Translations under genes and position numbers: made by a program
Origin: Rhodospirillales bacterium
GTDB lineage: Bacteria > Pseudomonadota > Alphaproteobacteria > Rhodospirillales > JAPHRK01
DNA length: 63,085 nt
Direction: 5' to 3'
Assembly: GCA_026196105.1 (NCBI GenBank)
Contig: JAPHRK010000016.1
Location: forward strand, 1-63,085
In this document: in pieces, positions 59,425 to 63,085 of the stretch
Layout of the letters: each line of letters starts with the position of its first letter
Numbering within the stretch: position 1 is the stretch's first letter
The notes under the pieces: model-generated
What the model saw: the letters and a program-made list of their open reading frames with translations, nothing else
The model's database searches: none
What the model was told of the DNA's origin: nothing

Positions 59425-60372
59425 ATGACACTCGACCCACAAGCCAAAATGGTTCTTGATATTGCGGAAAAAAGTGGGCGGCCTTTGTTGGAAAGCCTTG
59501 CGCCAGTTGAAGCGCGAAAGCTTTATGAAGGGATGGCGAAGGTGGGTGGAGGGAAACCTCCTAAGGTTTTTAAAACTGAGGATTTGGAAGCTGATGGTCC
59601 CTTTGGCGCTATTCCGCTTCGAGTCTATACGCCTCGTGATCCTAAAGAGGAAAAGCTCCCCGTCCTTATCTATATCCATGGTGGGGGTTACGTGATTGGC
59701 AGCCGTGATAGCCACGATGTTCCTTGCCGATACCTTGCCCTTGAAGGGGATTGCATTGTGGTCTCTGTAGATTACCGTATGGCCCCAGAGTTTCCCTTCC
59801 CCCAACCCGTTGAAGACTGTTGGGCTGCGGCGAAATGGATTGCAGCTAATGTGGAGTCTTTTGGTGGCAGGGCTGATAAAATCGCCATTGGCGGAGATAG
59901 TGCGGGGGGGAACCTTTCGACAGTACTTTGCGCAATGGCGAAAGAGCAGAGCGGCCCAAACTTTGTCTACCAGTTGCTGATTTATCCTGGCATTGATATG
60001 ACGGGTAGCTTTGCTTCCCACGAAGCCCTCTCAGAAGGTTACCGCCTGACCAAGCCGTTGATCAATTGGTTCATGGATGCTTATTTCAGCGGGGATAACA
60101 AAGATCGCAAAGACCCTCTATGCTCACCGTATTTCGCAAAAGACCTGAGTGGTTTGCCTCCAGCCCTCATCATTTCCGCCGGTTACGATCCTTTAAAAGA
60201 TGAAAATGCGGCTTACCATAGGATGCTTTTAAAGGCGGGTGTTAAATCTCAGCATAGTCATTATTCAGGCATGATTCACGGCTTTATCAATATGCCCGCT
60301 TTTCTGGATGCGGCTAAAGATTGCCTTAAAGAATGTGGGAGTGGCTTAAAAGCTGCCTTTGCACAACTATAA
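59425..60372 (+). CDS. Alpha/beta hydrolase (hormone-sensitive lipase family)
   Basis: A 315-aa esterase with the HSL motif YIHGGGYVIGSRDSHD, the nucleophile GGDSAGGNLS, the acidic residue in YDPLKDEN and histidine in GMIHGFINM. It is a paralogue of the protein at 39237-40271. It is followed 28 nt later by the nitronate monooxygenase-like gene, probably in one transcript. Confidence 0.94.
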   Translation: MTLDPQAKMVLDIAEKSGRPLLESLAPVEARKLYEGMAKVGGGKPPKVFKTEDLEADGPFGAIPLRVYTPRDPKEEKLPVLIYIHGGGYVIGSRDSHDVPCRYLALEGDCIVVSVDYRMAPEFPFPQPVEDCWAAAKWIAANVESFGGRADKIAIGGDSAGGNLSTVLCAMAKEQSGPNFVYQLLIYPGIDMTGSFASHEALSEGYRLTKPLINWFMDAYFSGDNKDRKDPLCSPYFAKDLSGLPPALIISAGYDPLKDENAAYHRMLLKAGVKSQHSHYSGMIHGFINMPAFLDAAKDCLKECGSGLKAAFAQL

Positions 60373-60400
60373 TTTTAATACCATCGGAGCTATAAACAAT

Positions 60401-61366
60401 ATGTCTTTACCTCAAGTTCTTCAGGGGCGCCTATCTGTGCCTGTTGTCGGTTCACCCCTATTTATTATTTCAAATCCAGACATGGTTATCGCCCAATGTA
60501 AGGCTGGAATTGTCGGATCTTTCCCATCTCTGAATGCTCGCCCAGCTGAAGTTTTTGAGCAATGGCTTATTAAAATTACCGAGGAGCTGGATGCCTATAA
60601 TCAAGACAATCCAGATAATCCCGCGGCACCATTTGCCGTAAATCAAATCGTTCATAAATCCAATGACCGTCTGATGCACGACGTAGAGATGTGTGTGAAA
60701 TATAAGGTGCCGATTGTCATTACCTCCCTAGGCGCTCGCGTTGAGGTTAATGACGCTATTCATTCCTATGGTGGGATTGTTATTCATGATGTGATCAATA
60801 ATTTCTTTGCTAAGAAAGCTGTTGAGAAAGGGGCTGATGGAATTATTGCCGTTGCATCTGGCGCGGGTGGTCATGCGGGAACTCTTTCCCCCATCGCTCT
60901 TATCCATGAAATCCGCGAATGGTTTGATGGATTCTTACTCCTTGGTGGCTCGATCTCAACGGGGAACGGTGTTCTAAGTGCTCAAGCTATGGGAGCAGAT
61001 TTGGCTTATGTGGGCTCGGCCTTTATTGCGACCCAAGAAGCCAATGCATCAGATGATTACAAAGAAGCCATTGTTGAAAGCTGTGCTGACGATATTGTTT
61101 ATACCAACCTGTTTACCGGAATCCATGGTAACTATTTGAAGCCTTCAATTATTAACGCGGGTCTTGATCCTGATAATCTACCTGAGAGCGACCCTAGCAA
61201 AATGAACTTTGGTTCGGGCGGGACAACTTCGGCTAAAGCCTGGAAAGATATCTGGGGCTGCGGGCAGGGGATTGGGGCCGTTAAGAACATACCTACATGT
61301 GGAGATATGGTTGAACGGCTCAAAACTGAATATGCTGAGGCTCGGGCACGGGTATTGGGGAGCTAA
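60401..61366 (+). CDS. Nitronate monooxygenase (NPD family)
   Basis: A 321-aa FMN TIM-barrel enzyme with PVVGSPLFIISNPDMV at the N-terminus, the FMN-binding VASGAGGHAGT (His in GGHAG) and LLGGSISTGNGVLSA. Members oxidise alkyl nitronates such as propionate 3-nitronate, or act as related flavoenzymes. ATG 60401 has CGGAG upstream; an in-frame ATG at 60359 overlaps the previous gene and adds a non-family extension. Confidence 0.92.
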   Translation: MSLPQVLQGRLSVPVVGSPLFIISNPDMVIAQCKAGIVGSFPSLNARPAEVFEQWLIKITEELDAYNQDNPDNPAAPFAVNQIVHKSNDRLMHDVEMCVKYKVPIVITSLGARVEVNDAIHSYGGIVIHDVINNFFAKKAVEKGADGIIAVASGAGGHAGTLSPIALIHEIREWFDGFLLLGGSISTGNGVLSAQAMGADLAYVGSAFIATQEANASDDYKEAIVESCADDIVYTNLFTGIHGNYLKPSIINAGLDPDNLPESDPSKMNFGSGGTTSAKAWKDIWGCGQGIGAVKNIPTCGDMVERLKTEYAEARARVLGS

Positions 61367-61369
61367 GGG

Positions 61370-61990
61370 GTGGCGGATAACACCGATATCAATTGGAATA
61401 AAAAATACAGTAGTAAAGAGTATTTGTTCGGCACCGAACCTAATAAGTTCCTCACCAGCCAAGCTTCTTTGCTTGTGAAGGGGCAACGCTGCTTAGATGT
61501 GGGTGGCGGTGAGGGGCGGAATTCAGTTTGGTTGGCAGAGCAGGGGCTGAAAGTTCTTTCCATCGATCAATCCGATGTTGCCCTTGGTAAGGCTCAAGCC
61601 TTAGCGGGGGAACGAGGCGTCAAGATTGAAACCTCTCCCGCTGATCTATTTGCTTGGGACTGGCCTAGAGAGGTATATGAAGTGCTTGTCTCCATGCATG
61701 TACATTTCCCCTCTTTTGGACGAAAACAGATTAATAAGTTGATGCTGGAGGCTTTGACCCCAGGCGGAGTCTTGATCTTTGAAGCTTTTCACCCTGACCA
61801 AGTTGCCAACGATACAGGAGGCCCTTCTGATGTGAACTATCTGGTGAGTGCCGAGATATTGAAAACTGATTTTGAAGGCTGTGAATTTATCCATCTTTCA
61901 GAAGAGACCGTTGATCTCCCCACACGCCCTCATAAGCCTGCAGGGGCCGCCGTGGTCACTCGCGCTGTAATAAGAAAACCTGGAGCGTAA
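61370..61990 (+). CDS. Class I SAM-dependent methyltransferase
   Basis: A 206-aa methyltransferase with the SAM motif I CLDVGGGEGRNSVWLAEQ and the acidic motif II end VLSIDQSDVAL. The N-terminal WNKKYSSKEYLFGTEPNKFL is typical of the TehB-like group of small thiol/oxyanion methyltransferases. The start is GTG 61370 with AAGGGG upstream, 3 nt after the previous stop. Confidence 0.9.
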   Translation: MADNTDINWNKKYSSKEYLFGTEPNKFLTSQASLLVKGQRCLDVGGGEGRNSVWLAEQGLKVLSIDQSDVALGKAQALAGERGVKIETSPADLFAWDWPREVYEVLVSMHVHFPSFGRKQINKLMLEALTPGGVLIFEAFHPDQVANDTGGPSDVNYLVSAEILKTDFEGCEFIHLSEETVDLPTRPHKPAGAAVVTRAVIRKPGA

Positions 61991-62014
61991 CTTTCCTTAA
62001 CTTTGGAGTTTCAT

Positions 62015-63007
62015 ATGAAGAAGTTCACCTTGGCGATTTTGATTGTTGCTGTCCTTGGGGTTTTAAGCACCCAAGATTTTAGCCCTAAACAACCAGCCCC
62101 CGTCAATGTGGATGCCAATGCAGAGCTCCATGCTCATACGGCGGAGTTCCATAAAGAAGTTATCAAAGTTACTGAGGGGGTTTATGTCGCCGTAGGCTAT
62201 GGCCTTGCTAACTCGATCCTGCTTGAAGGTGATGACGGGGTTGTCATTGTCGATACAATGGAGAGCAACGAAACCGCTCGGGCTGTTAAAGCGGATTTTG
62301 CAAAGATTACCCAAAAGCCAATTAAGGCCCTAGTTTTTACCCATAACCACACAGACCATATTTTTGGCTCAGGAGTTTTTGCTGAAGGGGGAAGCCCCAA
62401 AGTTTTTGCCCACAAAAGCACAAACTATTACATCGACCGAGTGGTTAATGTCATTCGTCCCGCTATCTACACCAGAGCCATGCGCCAATTTGGCAGCTAT
62501 CTCCCCCCTGGAGGGCGGATCAATGATGGTATTGGACCTTTTTTGGCGAAGGTTGATGGGGAAAACGCCCTAAGCCTTGCCCGCCCTACCGACACTTTTG
62601 ACAAAGTTCTCAAAACTGAAGTCGCAGGGATAAAGATGGAACTCTACCATGCGCCGGGTGAGACAGCGGACCAGCTTTTTGTTTGGCTTCCAGAAAAGAA
62701 AGTTCTGTTGCCTGGGGACAATTTTTACAAAGCCTTTCCCAATCTCTATGCCATTCGTGGCACTGCCTATCGAGATGTTTTAGAATGGGCCAAGAGCCTT
62801 GATATGATGCGTGAATTGGAACCGGAATTCTTAGTCCCTAGCCATACAAGACCCCTAGTTGGAAAAGAGAAAATTCTTGGCATTTTGACGGATTATCGTG
62901 ACGCAATTCAGTTTGTCCATGACCAAACGGTGCGTGGAATCAACATGGATTTAGGGCCTGATGAAATTGTTGAGCGAGTAAAATTGCCTAGGCTCAGGAC
63001 TCATTAA
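62015..63007 (+). pseudogene. Metallo-beta-lactamase-fold alkyl sulfatase-like protein, truncated by the IS
   Basis: An N-terminal signal peptide (KKFTLAILIVAVLGVLS) is followed by the MBL metal motif VFTHNHTDHIFGSG and later ligands around YHAPGETADQ and HTRPLVG. The sequence from FTHNHTDH to the segment YRDAIQFVHDQTVRGI resembles BDS1-type alkyl/aryl sulfatases, which are about 650 aa with extra C-terminal domains. Native sequence ends at about 62987; the last residues RLRTH and the stop at 63005-63007 come from the IS end. So about half of the protein is missing. ATG 62015 follows GGAG. Confidence 0.85.
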
Positions 63008-63085
63008 ATCCACCATATGACAATTGCAGCAATGCATATTGCGGAGAAGAAGGTGTGAGCACATCGGTCGTAACGTGTTGCGATA
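62988..63085 (-). mobile_element. 3' end of an IS5-family insertion sequence (right boundary)
   Basis: Exact reverse complement of 1-98. On the minus strand it encodes the same transposase C-terminus (63004-63084). The element end GGCTCAGGACTC abuts CCTAG inside the sulfatase-like gene, which it interrupts. Transposase reads into the window, opposite to the left copy. Confidence 0.75.

Overview
The window reads as one stretch of chromosome from a flagellated, probably marine, rather AT-rich alphaproteobacterium (Rhodospirillales/Kiloniellales-like). The evidence is a CckA-type cell-cycle kinase joined to a flagellar export operon, an alphaproteobacterial-style recA-alaS block, a DmdB-like CoA ligase and a eukaryote-type NADP isocitrate dehydrogenase. 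Taxonomy is inferred from gene content; no rRNA or tRNA gene was seen. Both ends of the window carry the same 98 bp in opposite orientation. Each copy encodes the last 26 residues of an IS5-family transposase, so the window is bounded by two insertion sequences, and the right-hand one cuts a metallo-beta-lactamase gene.

Layout. 0.2-2.3 kb: chemoreceptor with a c-type heme motif. 2.4-7.7 kb: flagellar export and basal-body genes in two divergent groups (fliP, fliO, an unknown gene and an flhB-like gene leftward; flgB, flgC, fliE, fliQ, fliR, flhB rightward), running directly into cckA, then recA and alaS (to 14.4 kb). 14.4-23.3 kb: housekeeping genes: acetyltransferase, MFS transporter, a MoxR ATPase / MscS channel / CoxE-like VWA trio, a Kef-type antiporter, an FAH-family enzyme and an Old-Yellow-Enzyme oxidoreductase. 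23.3-29.7 kb: a probable small RNA with pyrimidine-rich loops, a hybrid histidine kinase, a GmhB-like phosphatase, a YbaN-family membrane protein, a lipoprotein, a 264-bp nested palindromic element, an M20 peptidase and a hypothetical gene.

29.8-41.5 kb is catabolic: RidA, SDR dehydrogenase, MarR regulator, 2-aminobenzoate-type CoA ligase, a fused FAD monooxygenase/OYE reductase of the 2-aminobenzoyl-CoA / salicylyl-CoA type, two cupins, a second CoA ligase, an enoyl-CoA hydratase, an alpha/beta hydrolase and a LuxR regulator. Together they suggest aerobic CoA-dependent breakdown of an amino- or hydroxybenzoate. 41.7-45.4 kb is accessory: a small cytochrome c, a TumE/TumA-type toxin-antitoxin pair bracketed by a direct repeat, and a two-gene module of a 75-aa protein and a stand-alone GHKL ATPase with no recognised function. 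This module is the best candidate here for an undescribed system.

45.5-49.0 kb holds two unrelated NADP isocitrate dehydrogenases (monomeric and dimeric) in tandem, followed by a LOG-family hydrolase, a second chemoreceptor, a LysM protein and two coupled small genes. 54.0-59.1 kb is a group 3b-type NAD(P)-linked [NiFe] hydrogenase operon with a cyclic-nucleotide-binding-domain subunit and its maturation protease, followed by the remnant of an oxidoreductase gene. The last 3.7 kb has an esterase, a nitronate monooxygenase-like enzyme, a methyltransferase and the IS-truncated hydrolase.
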